NCBI RefSeq assembly: GCF_900156825.1
Contig: NZ_FTOV01000002.1
Span: forward strand, 124,001-188,000
Source: Chryseobacterium gambrini
Lineage (GTDB): Bacteria; Bacteroidota; Bacteroidia; Flavobacteriales; Weeksellaceae
DNA: 64,000 nt
Direction of reading: 5' to 3'
Shown: piece by piece, positions 8,862-18,628 of the stretch
How the letters are laid out: each line of letters begins with the position of its first letter
Position numbering within the stretch: position 1 is the first letter of the stretch
The notes under the pieces: generated by a model
Database searches by the model: none
Told to the model about the DNA's origin: nothing
What the model saw: the letters and a program-made list of their open reading frames with translations, nothing else
Translations under genes and position numbers: made by a program

Positions 8862-9058
8862 AGTATTTTTTTTATTGCAAATATATAATTATTTATTGTT
8901 TTACGATAAAAATTATTGAAATTTTTATTTTTGATTTTTCTGAGTTGATAAACGCACTTCGACTGATCTGTTCAGAATCTTTTTCATAAACTTTCCATAA
9001 GCCAAGTTATAATCATTTTTGAATCTATATTTTTGCGGAATATAAAACCGAATCAACA

Positions 9059-10453
9059 ATGTCAAAATATTTCAATTTTCTTAAAAAAGCGCTAAGCGGT
9101 GAAGAAGTAGATTACACCAAAGCAACGATAAGAAGTGCGGTTCTTCTTCTCGCCATTCCTATGATGCTGGAAATGGCAATGGAATCTGTATTTGCATTGG
9201 TGGATCTCTATTTCGTAGGACATCTTAAAGAAAGCGGATTTGCAATACAGACAGTGGGATTAACAGAATCTGTACTTTCCGTGATGTATTCCATCGCAAT
9301 CGGGATGAGTATGGCGGCAACAGCAGTGGTAGCAAGAAGAGTGGGGGAGAAAAATCCCGAACAGGCTTCCAGAAGTGCAGCGCAGGTTTTGCTGGTCTCT
9401 TTTGCCATTACTTTTCTATTGAGTCTGCTTGGAGTGATCTACGCTGAGGAAATTTTAATTCTGATGGGTTCAAAGCCCGAAGCAGCAGCATACGGAAAAG
9501 AATTCACGAGAATTATGATGGGAAGCAGTGTCATCATTATGCTTTTATTCTTAATCAACGGAATTTTTCGAGGAGCAGGAAATGCCGCGATAGCGATGAA
9601 ATCTCTCTGGATCGCTAATATTGCGAATATAATTTTATGTCCGGTTTTAATCAAAGGTTTTGGTCCGGTTCCCGCCATGGGATTAACGGGAGCGGCTTTG
9701 GCAACCACCATCGGAAGAAGTATTGGAGTGATCTATCAATTATATCATCTTCTGATTGCAGATACGCAGATCAGAATTCAGTCGAAATATTTTAAACCCG
9801 ACTTTGAAATCATTAAATCGGTTATCAAAATTGCAACTCCCGGAATTTTTCAGTTTGTAATTGCTTCCTGCAGTTGGATTTTTCTGGCTCAACTGGTCGC
9901 AACAACCGGCGGTGAAAATGCTTCTGCAGGATATCAGACCGCTCTGCGTTTAATGATGTTCTTTTTGCTTCAGGCTTGGGGATTAAGCAACGCCGCATCA
10001 ACGTTAGTCGGACAAAACATGGGAGCCAACGAAATGTTGAGAGCAGAACAGTCCGTTATGAAAACTGTAAAGTATAATATGATCTTTATGGTAACCGTAA
10101 GTACTATTTTCTTTTTTATGGGAGATTTTTTAGTCGGATTTTTCACCAACGAATCTGAAATTAAAACTATTGCTACCAATGCTTTATATATTATGGCGGT
10201 AGGATTTATTTTCTACGGAATAGGAATGGTGATGATTAATGCTTTTAACGGAGCAGGAGATACCTGGACTCCGACTTGGGTGAATTTGTGCGGATTCTGG
10301 CTGTTCCAGATTCCTTTAGCGTATTTTTTGTCCAAATATTTCGGAATGGGACCGAAAGGTGTCTTTATATCGATTCCCGTAACCGAAACTTTAATTACTA
10401 TTGTTGCATTTATTTTGTTTAAAAAAGGAAAATGGAAAACGGTAAAAGTGTAA
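9059..10453 (+). CDS. MATE-family efflux transporter, 464 aa
   Basis: Multidrug and toxic compound extrusion family: about 12 membrane helices in two homologous halves, length typical of the family (450-470). The first half opens with LLLAIPMMLEMAMESVFALVD, whose motif 'P...E....D.....' is diagnostic; the second opens with KIATPGIFQFVIASCSWIFL. It should export cationic or organic compounds by Na+ or H+ antiport across the inner membrane; the substrate cannot be read from sequence. Monocistronic, with a candidate -7 box (TATTTTTG, 9028-9035) 24 bp before the ATG but no clear -33 box. Confidence 0.92.
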   Translation: MSKYFNFLKKALSGEEVDYTKATIRSAVLLLAIPMMLEMAMESVFALVDLYFVGHLKESGFAIQTVGLTESVLSVMYSIAIGMSMAATAVVARRVGEKNPEQASRSAAQVLLVSFAITFLLSLLGVIYAEEILILMGSKPEAAAYGKEFTRIMMGSSVIIMLLFLINGIFRGAGNAAIAMKSLWIANIANIILCPVLIKGFGPVPAMGLTGAALATTIGRSIGVIYQLYHLLIADTQIRIQSKYFKPDFEIIKSVIKIATPGIFQFVIASCSWIFLAQLVATTGGENASAGYQTALRLMMFFLLQAWGLSNAASTLVGQNMGANEMLRAEQSVMKTVKYNMIFMVTVSTIFFFMGDFLVGFFTNESEIKTIATNALYIMAVGFIFYGIGMVMINAFNGAGDTWTPTWVNLCGFWLFQIPLAYFLSKYFGMGPKGVFISIPVTETLITIVAFILFKKGKWKTVKV

Positions 10454-10505
10454 AAAGTATGGATGCTAGGTTTTTTTTAACAAAGGTCGATTTACGCTTC
10501 AGTAA

Positions 10506-10541
10506 TAAACTTCCAGCCTCTGTCTCTCAACTTCCCGCTAC
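10506..10541 (-). repeat. Purine-rich GGAAG-type intergenic repeat
   Basis: The minus strand contains GGGAAGTTGAGAGACAG and then AGGCTGGAAGTTTATTAC, related to the sequence at 43913-43950. It lies downstream of the MATE gene. Confidence 0.4.
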
Positions 10542-10628
10542 AGAATTATAAAAATTTTAACAGCTCCAATCTTTGATTTTTACAGGGTATTTTTTAATTT
10601 CGTAGTTAATCAACTAAAATTTATTTCT

Positions 10629-10748
10629 ATGGGAAAAGGAGACAAAAAATCTAGAAGAGGTAAGATCAACAATGGAAGCTATGGAAAAAGAAGACCGAGA
10701 AAAGCTTCGAAAACAGTTGCTGCTTCAGAAGAAAAAACTAAAAATTAA
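10629..10748 (+). CDS. 30S ribosomal protein THX (39 aa)
   Basis: A tiny basic protein, MGKGDKKSRRGKINNGSYGK then RRPRKASKTVAAS, matching the Thx family (first described in Thermus) that sits in the head of the 30S subunit near 16S rRNA. The MGKGDKK(T/S)RRGKI start and GSYGKRRP core are diagnostic. It is easily missed by gene finders. A strong bidirectional terminator follows 5 bp after the stop. Confidence 0.92.
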   Translation: MGKGDKKSRRGKINNGSYGKRRPRKASKTVAASEEKTKN

Positions 10749-10753
10749 AATAA

Positions 10754-10788
10754 AAAGACCGGAGATTATTTTTTCTCCGGTCTTTTTT
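10754..10788. terminator. Bidirectional terminator between THX and DUF937 genes
   Basis: A 12-bp perfect stem (AAAGACCGGAGA / TCTCCGGTCTTT) with T-tracts on both strands serves the converging THX and DUF937 genes. Confidence 0.9.
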
Positions 10789-10804
10789 ATGTAACAAAAT
10801 TAAA

Positions 10805-11458
10805 TTATTTTCCGAAAAATCCGCCAAGGATATCTCCCAATCCGCCTCCGCCTTGCTGCTTCTGCTGATTGCCTCCTCCAAGAACGCTTCCGAGAATGTC
10901 ATTCAAAGGATTTCCGGACTGAGAATTTCCTCCGCCCAAAACGCTTCCTAAAATATCATTTAAAGGGTTAGACTGCTGTTGCTGAGCCTGATTGGATGCA
11001 TTCCCAAGAATTCCTCCCAAAAGATCGCCTAAACCTCCTGCTCCTACATTGTTCTGTTGCTTTTCTTTTCCGATGTAGCCCATAATTACAGGAGCCAGCA
11101 TCGCTAAAATAGGTCCCACTTTATCAATGGAAATTCCTGTATTTTGTGAAAGCTGATTTTCTACATTCGATTTATCTCCACCAAAAATATGGCTTAATAT
11201 AGAACCTCCTTCTGCCTGTCTCGCATCTGCCTGAGAAACGTCGTCCAGAATACTTCCGTCGTGATCTTTATCCAAAGCGTTATTTAAAGCTTCAGCTTCA
11301 TTCGCGTCCTGAGATTTGTTTCTAAGGTAAGAAATGATAAGCGGTGCCGCAACTGCCAGTAAAGCAATTACCTGCGTTTTGCTGATCCCGAATTTGTTTT
11401 CAGCCTGTTCAGCAACCTGGTTGCCGGTGTTCCCTGTAAGTAGGTCGATTAAACTCAT
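10805..11458 (-). CDS. DUF937-family protein, 217 aa
   Basis: The N-terminal half matches DUF937: LTGNTGNQVAEQAENKFGIS, IIAL-type helices (QVIALLAVAAPLIISYLR), an acidic calcium-loop-like stretch (NALDKDHDGSILDDV), and a second LSQNTGISIDKVGPILAMLAP unit. The C-terminal 70 residues are low-complexity Gln/Gly with a 16-residue unit NPLNDILGSVLGGGN repeated twice and a further related GLGDILGGFFG end. No signal peptide. Function unknown. The repeat suggests an amphipathic, self-associating tail. Convergent with THX. Confidence 0.8.
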   Translation of the reverse strand: MSLIDLLTGNTGNQVAEQAENKFGISKTQVIALLAVAAPLIISYLRNKSQDANEAEALNNALDKDHDGSILDDVSQADARQAEGGSILSHIFGGDKSNVENQLSQNTGISIDKVGPILAMLAPVIMGYIGKEKQQNNVGAGGLGDLLGGILGNASNQAQQQQSNPLNDILGSVLGGGNSQSGNPLNDILGSVLGGGNQQKQQGGGGLGDILGGFFGK

Positions 11459-11581
11459 AGTTTGTGTTTATTTTATTGTTAAGTCAACCAAAGTTATCAA
11501 AAAATATTCCCCAAAGATTTTTTTTAATCAAAATTTGAGATTTATTTTTGAAATTACCCATAAGTTATTGATTATCAATAA

Positions 11582-12091
11582 TTAATTTTTTAAGATCGGA
11601 ACATTGGAACATGCTTCACCAAACATCAGCGATTTCACGATCGGCTGAAGCTGTTCAACCAGTTCGATGTACGCGTTTTCAGGAATCTCTTTGTCTGAGC
11701 AGCCTTTTACCAACACTCTTTTTCCGCGCATTTCATCAAAATCATGGCTTTGAATGGCGTTGTGCATTAAAATAACTTCCAGATCTTCACGGTTTCCGAA
11801 AACTATTTTTTTGGTTACTTCGGTAAGTCTTGCCGTAATCAGGAAATATGCCCAAAGCGGAACGATCGCATCCGCAGAATTGTAGACGTACACATAAGCA
11901 TCACGATATTCTTCAACATCAATGGCTGCCACTTTTTCGCGGAAATCTTTTTCCTTTAAGACCATTTCCATGAAAAGAAAATCTTTAAGATCAATTCCCT
12001 TTCTGGCTCCCTTCGGAACAAGATCCGTAAGATCAAAATTGATTAAACCGCTTTCCGCAATTTTATTCCGTATTTCAAATTCTTCTGACAT
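11582..12091 (-). CDS. DUF2480-family protein, 169 aa
   Basis: A soluble Bacteroidota-specific family of about 170 residues with the characteristic opening IAESGLINFDLTDLVP and the central VPLWAYFLITARL. No signal peptide or membrane segment. Function unknown; it is broadly conserved in the phylum. It is divergent from lpxB across a 78-bp gap, where TAAATTTG (minus strand, 12112-12119) is a candidate -7 box for this gene and TATCTTTG (12102-12109) one for lpxB. Confidence 0.82.
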   Translation of the reverse strand: MSEEFEIRNKIAESGLINFDLTDLVPKGARKGIDLKDFLFMEMVLKEKDFREKVAAIDVEEYRDAYVYVYNSADAIVPLWAYFLITARLTEVTKKIVFGNREDLEVILMHNAIQSHDFDEMRGKRVLVKGCSDKEIPENAYIELVEQLQPIVKSLMFGEACSNVPILKN

Positions 12092-12169
12092 TTTTTATCA
12101 TTATCTTTGAACAAATTTACAAATTAAGATCGTACAACGTCTTACTTGTTCTCTATTCTGATTATAGAA

Positions 12170-13273
12170 ATGAAATATTACATTATCGCAGGAGAGGCTT
12201 CCGGAGATTTGCACGGAAGCAATTTAATGAAAGCTTTGAAGCAGAAAGATACCACTGCCGAATTCAGATTCTGGGGTGGCGATTTAATGGCGCAACAGGG
12301 CGGAACTTTGGTGAAACATTACCGCGATCTTGCTTTCATGGGATTTCTGGAAGTAGCTATGAATCTGCGGACCATTCTGAATAATATTAAATTCTGCAAA
12401 GAAGATATTAAAAACAACAGACCGGATGTTTTAATTTTGGTAGATTATCCCGGATTCAATTTAAGGATTGCAAAATTTGCCAAAGAATTAGGCATTAAAG
12501 TCGTTTACTATATTTCTCCACAGCTTTGGGCATGGAAAGAGGGGAGAGTAGAGATCATTAAAAAATATGTTGATGAAATGATGGTGATCCTTCCGTTTGA
12601 GGAAGATTTCTACAAAAAACATGGGGTACATTCGCATTTTGTAGGTCATCCGTTGTTGGATGCGATTTCAACGCTGCAAAATATTGATGTTGAAGTATTT
12701 AAAAAGGAAAATAACTTAAACGAGAAAGAAATTATTGCGCTTTTGCCGGGTTCCAGAAAACAGGAAGTGGAAAAAATGCTGGAAATGATGCTTTCCGTAA
12801 GACCTTACTTTGAAGAATATCAGTTCGTTATCGCAGGAGCGCCGAGTTTGCCGAAAGAATTTTATCAGAGTTACGTAGACGAAAATGTGCATTTTGTTTC
12901 CAATAAAACGTATGATTTGCTGAGGTGCTCGAAAGTAGCTTTGGTAACATCGGGAACTGCCACGTTAGAAACTGCTTTACTGAATGTTCCGGAAGTAGTT
13001 TGCTACCGTGGAAGCAAAATTTCTTATGCGATTGCGAAAAGACTCGTTAAAAACATCAAATATATTTCTCTGGTGAATTTAATTATGGATCGTGAAGTCG
13101 TTAAAGAACTGATTCAGAATGATCTTAATACGAATAATCTGGTGGAAGAACTGAAAAAGATTTTAGAAACCGATAAAAGAACACCGCTTTTAAGAGATTA
13201 CGATTTGTTGAGAGAAAAATTAGGCGGAAAAGGAGCCAGTGAAAATGCGGCTGATGTCATTTTAAAGGTTTAA
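12170..13273 (+). CDS. lpxB: Lipid-A-disaccharide synthase
   Basis: GT19 glycosyltransferase that joins lipid X and UDP-diacylglucosamine to make lipid A disaccharide on the cytosolic face of the inner membrane. The opening MKYYIIAGEASGDLHGSNL and the internal GFLEVAMNL, SPQLWAWKEGR, LLPGSRKQEV and TSGTATLETAL motifs are diagnostic. With the ATG at 12170 it has 367 residues, normal for the family. The frame is also open from a TTG at 12146, but the conserved start is the ATG. A hairpin terminator follows. Not in an lpx cluster here. Confidence 0.95.
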   Translation: MKYYIIAGEASGDLHGSNLMKALKQKDTTAEFRFWGGDLMAQQGGTLVKHYRDLAFMGFLEVAMNLRTILNNIKFCKEDIKNNRPDVLILVDYPGFNLRIAKFAKELGIKVVYYISPQLWAWKEGRVEIIKKYVDEMMVILPFEEDFYKKHGVHSHFVGHPLLDAISTLQNIDVEVFKKENNLNEKEIIALLPGSRKQEVEKMLEMMLSVRPYFEEYQFVIAGAPSLPKEFYQSYVDENVHFVSNKTYDLLRCSKVALVTSGTATLETALLNVPEVVCYRGSKISYAIAKRLVKNIKYISLVNLIMDREVVKELIQNDLNTNNLVEELKKILETDKRTPLLRDYDLLREKLGGKGASENAADVILKV

Positions 13274-13291
13274 AAAATCAAATAAACTATA

Positions 13292-13324
13292 AAAAATCGT
13301 AGAAAATTTTTCTGCGATTTTTCT
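13292..13324 (+). terminator. Terminator of lpxB
   Basis: AAAAATCG(T)AGAAAA / TTTTTCT(G)CGATTTTT hairpin with a T run. Confidence 0.75.
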
Positions 13325-13370
13325 TTTATATCATGAATTTAAGTCAAAATTTAAGATTTTAAAATTTTGA

Positions 13371-13402
13371 TTTGCCGATTGTTATTCAATTAAATATTTT
13401 TG
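13371..13402 (+). promoter_or_regulatory. Bacteroidota promoter of comEC
   Basis: TTTG (13371-13374), 20 bp, TATTTTTG (13395-13402). The predicted transcription start is within about 10 nt of the TTG start codon. Confidence 0.75.
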
Positions 13403-13415
13403 AGATGCACAAATT

Positions 13416-15191
13416 TTGAAATTGAATAAACAGCCGATTTTAATTCTTGCCATCTCTTTTATTTCGGGAATTTTTGTTCAGGATTTTTTTTCTCTGAATG
13501 AAAGTTTTGTGTATTCCGTTGTCATCATTTGTGCTTTCATTTTAGCCATTACTTTTCTTAAAAATTACTACCTCCATAAAGCGAAACCTTATTTACTCGG
13601 CTTTATGTTTTTCGGGGTCGGAATTATCCTGCATTTTTTCAATTCTTTTGCATCCGGAAATGTTTCGATTTCTAAAAATGAAACCATTGTTTTTAAAATA
13701 GCTAAAAAACTGAATTCCAGTGAGGGAAATCGGAAGTATGAAGGTGTGATACAAGCCGGAAACCAAACTTTCAATGCTGTTATTTATATTCCGAAAAGCG
13801 AAAAGGAACTTGATTTCTTACATTATTATCAGGCTCAGGCTTACGTTTCAAAACCGAAGCCGCCACAATATGATTTTCAGTTTGATTATTCGAAATATCT
13901 TTTAAGGAGAAATATTGAATACCAGTGTTATATCAATAATGAAATTAAGGAAGCAGAAAGGAAAGATCTAAGCTTCACAGAGAAGTTTTCCCAGAAAAGA
14001 CTGGAAGTTTTGCAAAGAATTGATGAAACCGGAATGTCTTCAAAGTCAAAAGAATTTTTAAAAGGAATTATTCTTGCCGACCGAACGGAAATGGATGCGC
14101 AGACGGTTCAGGATTTTAACCGTTCTGGATTGGTGCATTTTCTTGCGATTTCGGGAACACATATTGTTGTCATCTTCGGATTGTTCTATTTTTTGCTGAT
14201 TAAAATTTTACCTTTAAGTTTTAGAAAATATGCGGTTATTTTCAGTTTAATTTTTATCTGGTTGTTTATAATTTTTATCGGATTTGGAAGTTCTGTCGTA
14301 CGTTCAGGTTTAATGCTGAGTATTTATTTTATTTACAATTTGCTGCAAAGGAAATCCGATCTGCTGCATTCACTTTCTCTGTCTGCTTTCATTATTTTAA
14401 TATTTGATACTCAACAGCTTTTTGATGTCGGTTTTCAGTTGAGCTTTTGTGCGGTTCTCGGAATTTACTGGCTGAATCAACCGGTTTTAAATTATTTTCC
14501 GATACAGGATAACCGGTTTAAAAAACTGATCTTTAATACAATTTCGATTTCTGTTTCTGCTCAGTTAGCAACGCTTCCTCTGGTTCTGTACTATTTTCAT
14601 CAGTTTTCATTTATTTCAATTATTGCCAACTTTTTCATTGTTCCTTTTTCTGAAGCAATCATTGTTTTTTCATTTTTAATGACCACTTTAATTGCTTTTC
14701 ATCTTGATTTTCATTTGATGAATGTCGCCTATGATTTTGTTATTAAGATTTTACTTACAATCATTCATTGGTTTGCAGATTTTGGTCATTTATTCATCGA
14801 AAATATTCCCATGAATCTGATCGAGGTTTTTGCTTTATTTCTGATCATTTATTTTCTGAGATTTTTCATTTTAAAACCAAAACTGAAAAACCTGACAATA
14901 GTATTGATGACAGTTTTTATTTTTTACGTTTTAAGAACAGGGTTTAATTTCTATGAAAATCAGCGTGACGAAATTCTGTTTCATGATTTTTCTAAAACCC
15001 AAGTTTTGTCTGTAAAAAAAGGAAACAATGCCTGTTTCTGGATTGAGGAAAATTCAGATCATAGAAAAATGATTCGGTTTATAATTAATCCATATTGTTC
15101 TTCAAGAAGAATTAGTAATTATCAGATTAAAACCTTCCCGAAAGATGTAACAAAAGTAGTTTATAATGGCAAAATTTATAACTTTAATTAA
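13416..15191 (+). CDS. comEC: ComEC/Rec2-family membrane protein
   Basis: Polytopic inner-membrane protein of the ComEC family, the channel for uptake of single-stranded DNA in natural transformation. Three segments are visible: N-terminal helices, a soluble OB-like domain (DUF4131; about residues 90-190), and the Competence domain with LVHFLAISGTHIVVIFGLFYF and GFGSSVVRSGLMLSIYFIYN followed by many helices. The 591 residues end shortly after the membrane part; the C-terminal metallo-beta-lactamase domain of longer ComEC proteins is absent, as in many Bacteroidota. No ATG is available near the start: the upstream in-frame stop is at 13401-13403, so TTG at 13416 or 13422 must be used. Confidence 0.85.
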   Translation: MKLNKQPILILAISFISGIFVQDFFSLNESFVYSVVIICAFILAITFLKNYYLHKAKPYLLGFMFFGVGIILHFFNSFASGNVSISKNETIVFKIAKKLNSSEGNRKYEGVIQAGNQTFNAVIYIPKSEKELDFLHYYQAQAYVSKPKPPQYDFQFDYSKYLLRRNIEYQCYINNEIKEAERKDLSFTEKFSQKRLEVLQRIDETGMSSKSKEFLKGIILADRTEMDAQTVQDFNRSGLVHFLAISGTHIVVIFGLFYFLLIKILPLSFRKYAVIFSLIFIWLFIIFIGFGSSVVRSGLMLSIYFIYNLLQRKSDLLHSLSLSAFIILIFDTQQLFDVGFQLSFCAVLGIYWLNQPVLNYFPIQDNRFKKLIFNTISISVSAQLATLPLVLYYFHQFSFISIIANFFIVPFSEAIIVFSFLMTTLIAFHLDFHLMNVAYDFVIKILLTIIHWFADFGHLFIENIPMNLIEVFALFLIIYFLRFFILKPKLKNLTIVLMTVFIFYVLRTGFNFYENQRDEILFHDFSKTQVLSVKKGNNACFWIEENSDHRKMIRFIINPYCSSRRISNYQIKTFPKDVTKVVYNGKIYNFN

Positions 15192-15281
15192 TCATTACAT
15201 TTTCTGTTTTTCCTTTATTTATAATATTTTAACTCTTATTTAGAAAGATTACAAACTGGGTTTTTGTGAGATTTCTCACTT

Positions 15282-15310
15282 TTTGATGTTGTTAACATTT
15301 CTTAATTTTG
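15282..15310 (+). promoter_or_regulatory. Promoter of the sdh operon
   Basis: TTTG (15282-15285), 17 bp, TAATTTTG (15303-15310); the sdhC ATG is 23 bp downstream. Confidence 0.7.
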
Positions 15311-15333
15311 TGGAAAATCAAATTTAAACTTAT

Positions 15334-15999
15334 ATGGCAGGTTTAACGAGTTCTACGATAGGTAGAAAATATGCTATGGCATTATCAGCTCTGTTTTTGC
15401 TGATTTTTCTTATACTGCATTTGACGACCAATTTGTTATCAGTCCTTAATGATCATGATGTATTCAATAAAGCGTCAGAATTTATGGGCTATAATCCTTT
15501 TGTGCAGTTCTTAATGCAGCCTATTCTTGGTTTTGCAGTTCTTTTCCATTTCATTATGGGATTTGTTCTTGAAATTAAGAATAACAAAGCACGTCCTGTG
15601 AAGTATGCAGCAAACAACGCTTCTGCAAATTCTTCATGGATGTCCAGAAATATGATTATTTCCGGATCTGTAGTGTTGGCTTTCCTGGCGCTTCACTTCT
15701 ATGATTTCTGGTGGCATGAGATCAACTACAAGTATGTTCAGGGAATTGCTCCTGATTCTGAACGTTTCTGGCCGGAACTTCACGAGAAGTTTGCAGATAT
15801 CTGGAGGGTGGCTTTGTATGTAATTTCTTTCGTTTTGTTAGGATTACACTTGGCTCACGGTTTCCAGTCTTCATTCCAGTCAATCGGGGCAAGACATCCA
15901 AAATATACGCCGGTAATTAAGGCTTTCGGAAAATGGTATTCTATCCTTATTCCTGCAGGTTTTATCATTATCGCAATTTTTCACTTTGTAACTCAATAA
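15334..15999 (+). CDS. sdhC: Succinate dehydrogenase cytochrome b subunit
   Basis: Membrane anchor of complex II. The 221 residues contain five hydrophobic helices, as in the single-subunit, di-haem type B anchors (b558 family, Bacillus/Wolinella type) that make a separate SdhD unnecessary. Histidines in or near helices that may ligate haem include LILHLTTNL, LFHFIMG, LALHFYDFWWHE and GLHLAHGFQSS. It begins the operon and is followed by sdhA after 15 bp. It would pass electrons from the iron-sulphur subunit to menaquinone. Confidence 0.93.
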   Translation: MAGLTSSTIGRKYAMALSALFLLIFLILHLTTNLLSVLNDHDVFNKASEFMGYNPFVQFLMQPILGFAVLFHFIMGFVLEIKNNKARPVKYAANNASANSSWMSRNMIISGSVVLAFLALHFYDFWWHEINYKYVQGIAPDSERFWPELHEKFADIWRVALYVISFVLLGLHLAHGFQSSFQSIGARHPKYTPVIKAFGKWYSILIPAGFIIIAIFHFVTQ

Positions 16000-16014
16000 T
16001 ATCAATATACTAAT

Positions 16015-18027
16015 ATGAGTAAATTAGATTCAAAAATTCCAGCGGGTCCTCTTAAGGATAAATGGAAAAATCATAAAGACCATATGAACCTTGTTGCACC
16101 AAACAACAGAGACAAGATTGATATTATTGTTGTAGGTACAGGTTTGGCAGGTGGTTCTGCGGCAGCTACTCTGGCTGAGCAAGGATATAACGTAAAAGCA
16201 TTCTGCTATCAGGATTCTCCAAGAAGAGCGCACTCTATCGCAGCTCAGGGAGGTATCAACGCAGCTAAAAACTATCAGGGAGACGGTGACTCTACGTACA
16301 GATTGTTCTATGATACCATTAAAGGTGGAGACTACAGAGCAAGAGAGGCAAACGTTTACAGATTGGCTGAAGTTTCTGCAAATATCATCGACCAGTGCGT
16401 TGCTCAGGGAGTTCCTTTCGGGCGTGAGTACGGAGGTCAGTTAGATAACCGTTCATTTGGTGGGGTTCAGGTAAAAAGAACCTTCTACGCAAAAGGACAG
16501 ACAGGTCAGCAGTTATTATTAGGTGCTTATTCTGCAATGAGCCGTCAGATCGGTAAAGGCAGAATTAAAATGTACAACCGTCATGAAATGATGGATCTTG
16601 TGATCGTAGACGGAAAAGCAAGAGGAATCATCGCAAGAAATCTTGTGACAGGTGAAATCGAAAGACACTCTGCACACGCAGTGGTTATTGCTTCAGGAGG
16701 ATACGGAAACGTATATTTCCTTTCTACAAACGCAATGGGTTCTAACGTTTCTGCAGCATGGAAGATTCACAAAAAAGGAGCGTATTTCGCAAATCCTTGT
16801 TATGTACAGATTCACCCAACGTGTATTCCGGTTCACGGAACACAGCAGTCTAAGCTTACTTTGATGTCTGAATCTTTAAGAAACTCCGGAAGAATCTGGG
16901 TTCCTAAAAAGATTGAAGATGCACAAGCGATCAGAGCAGGGAAATTAAGACCTGAAAACATCAAAGAAGAAGACAGAGATTATTATCTGGAAAGAAGATA
17001 TCCTGCATTCGGTAACCTTGTTCCTAGAGACGTTGCTTCAAGAGCGGCTAAGGAAAGATGTGATGCCGGATACGGAATCGAAAATAACGATACTCAGGAA
17101 GGTGTTTACCTTGATTTCTCTACAGAGATCATGAAAAAAGGTAGAGAAGCCGCTATTGAGAAACACATCAGCAATCCTACGGATCAGCAGATTTATGATT
17201 TGGGTAAAAAATGGGTTGAGGAGAAATACGGTAACCTTTTCGTAATGTACGAAAAAATTACAGCAGACGATCCTTACAAAACTCCGATGAAGATTTATCC
17301 TGCGGTTCACTATACCATGGGTGGAGTTTGGGTAGATTACAACTTACAGTCTACTATTCCGGGATGTTTTGTTATCGGGGAAGCGAACTTCTCAGATCAC
17401 GGAGCAAACAGATTGGGAGCTTCTGCTTTGATGCAGGGACTTGCAGACGGATACTTCGTACTTCCTTACACCATTGCAGATTATCTTTCAGCAGATATCA
17501 GAACGGGAGCCATTCCTACGGCTTCTTCCGCATTTGACGAAGCTGAAAAAGGAATTAAAGAAAAAATTGATTTCTTCTTAAATAATAATGGAACCCATTC
17601 GGTAGATTATTTCCACAAGCAGTTAGGAAACATTATGTGGAATAAGGTAGGAATGGGAAGAACGCCTGAAGGTTTAAGAGAAGCCATCAGAGAAATTGAA
17701 GAAGTAAGAAACAATTTCTGGAAAGACGTAAAAGTTCCGGGAGATAACGACGGAATGAATACAGAGCTTGAAAAAGCATTCAGAGTTGCCGATTTCTTAG
17801 AGCTTGGACAGTTAATGGCTATCGATGCATTGCACAGAAACGAATCTTGTGGAGGACATTTCCGTGAAGATCACTCAACTCCGGACGGAGAGGCAGAAAG
17901 AGATGACGAAAATTACAAATATGTAGGAGCTTGGGAATATCAGGGAAGCGATATCAACGCGGAAGTGTTGCATAAAGAAGAACTGATCTACGACAACATC
18001 GAAGTTAAAACAAGAAGTTACAAATAA
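16015..18027 (+). CDS. sdhA: Succinate dehydrogenase/fumarate reductase flavoprotein
   Basis: Catalytic subunit with covalently bound FAD. The Rossmann motif is [20 protein letters not shown] and the FAD-attachment region is [20 protein letters not shown] (histidine in AHS). The substrate-binding and catalytic region includes [12 protein letters not shown] and the C-terminal [14 protein letters not shown]. At 670 residues it is of the longer type found in Bacteroidota type B enzymes. It lies between sdhC (15 bp) and the DUF2846-like gene (1 bp), clearly co-transcribed. Confidence 0.96.
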   Translation: MSKLDSKIPAGPLKDKWKNHKDHMNLVAPNNRDKIDIIVVGTGLAGGSAAATLAEQGYNVKAFCYQDSPRRAHSIAAQGGINAAKNYQGDGDSTYRLFYDTIKGGDYRAREANVYRLAEVSANIIDQCVAQGVPFGREYGGQLDNRSFGGVQVKRTFYAKGQTGQQLLLGAYSAMSRQIGKGRIKMYNRHEMMDLVIVDGKARGIIARNLVTGEIERHSAHAVVIASGGYGNVYFLSTNAMGSNVSAAWKIHKKGAYFANPCYVQIHPTCIPVHGTQQSKLTLMSESLRNSGRIWVPKKIEDAQAIRAGKLRPENIKEEDRDYYLERRYPAFGNLVPRDVASRAAKERCDAGYGIENNDTQEGVYLDFSTEIMKKGREAAIEKHISNPTDQQIYDLGKKWVEEKYGNLFVMYEKITADDPYKTPMKIYPAVHYTMGGVWVDYNLQSTIPGCFVIGEANFSDHGANRLGASALMQGLADGYFVLPYTIADYLSADIRTGAIPTASSAFDEAEKGIKEKIDFFLNNNGTHSVDYFHKQLGNIMWNKVGMGRTPEGLREAIREIEEVRNNFWKDVKVPGDNDGMNTELEKAFRVADFLELGQLMAIDALHRNESCGGHFREDHSTPDGEAERDDENYKYVGAWEYQGSDINAEVLHKEELIYDNIEVKTRSYK

Positions 18028-18028
18028 G

Positions 18029-18604
18029 ATGAAGAGTTTAAAAAAAGTATTATTATTTTTTGTAGTTCTCTTCGGAATTTCTACTGTTTTTGCTCAGAAA
18101 ATTACGACTCAGGAAATTGATAAACCTTCGGAAGGAAAATCTCTGGTTTATATTCTAAAAACAGGAGCGGGAGCTTTGATCAACTTTAGAATTTATGATA
18201 AAGATATATTCTTAGGGGCACTTCCAAGTGGAAAATATTTAGCTTATGAATGTGAACCGGGACAGCATTTGTTTTGGGCTGGTGCAGAAAACAGAGACTA
18301 CGTGGAGGCAAATCTTGAACCGAATTCAGTGTACGTAATTAACGCTGAAGGACAAATGGGAGCTTTTGTTGCAGGTGTAAATCTTAGACCAATGAACCCC
18401 AATGAGTTTAGAGATAAAAAAGTTTTTTATCAGGTTGTAAAAAATGATACAAAACAACTTTATACTAAATCCGACGAAGATAAATCTGAAAATATTGCAA
18501 AAGCAATGGAGAAATATCAGGAGTTGAAAAGTAAAAATTCAAATAAAATTGCAGTTCTAACTTCAGATATGAAATTTGAAAATGCAGATAAACCAACAAA
18601 ATAA
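18029..18604 (+). CDS. Exported DUF2846-like protein within the sdh operon
   Basis: Signal peptide MKSLKKVLLFFVVLFGISTVFAQ, then a beta-rich domain with SLVYILKTGAGALINFRIYD and FLGALPSGKYLAYECEPGQH, the pattern of DUF2846 (small beta-sandwich exported proteins). A charged helical tail of about 50 residues follows (SENIAKAMEKYQELKSKNSN). It starts 1 bp after sdhA and ends 24 bp before sdhB, so it must be co-transcribed with complex II subunits. No role in succinate oxidation is known to me; it may be a hitchhiking gene. Family call is by pattern, moderately sure. Confidence 0.7.
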   Translation: MKSLKKVLLFFVVLFGISTVFAQKITTQEIDKPSEGKSLVYILKTGAGALINFRIYDKDIFLGALPSGKYLAYECEPGQHLFWAGAENRDYVEANLEPNSVYVINAEGQMGAFVAGVNLRPMNPNEFRDKKVFYQVVKNDTKQLYTKSDEDKSENIAKAMEKYQELKSKNSNKIAVLTSDMKFENADKPTK

Positions 18605-18628
18605 TCTCCAACCTATAAATATAACATT

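Noticed and set aside
9001..9040. Full promoter for the MATE gene
   Set aside because: A -7 box is present, but I see no TTTG at the right distance, so it is not listed as a promoter.
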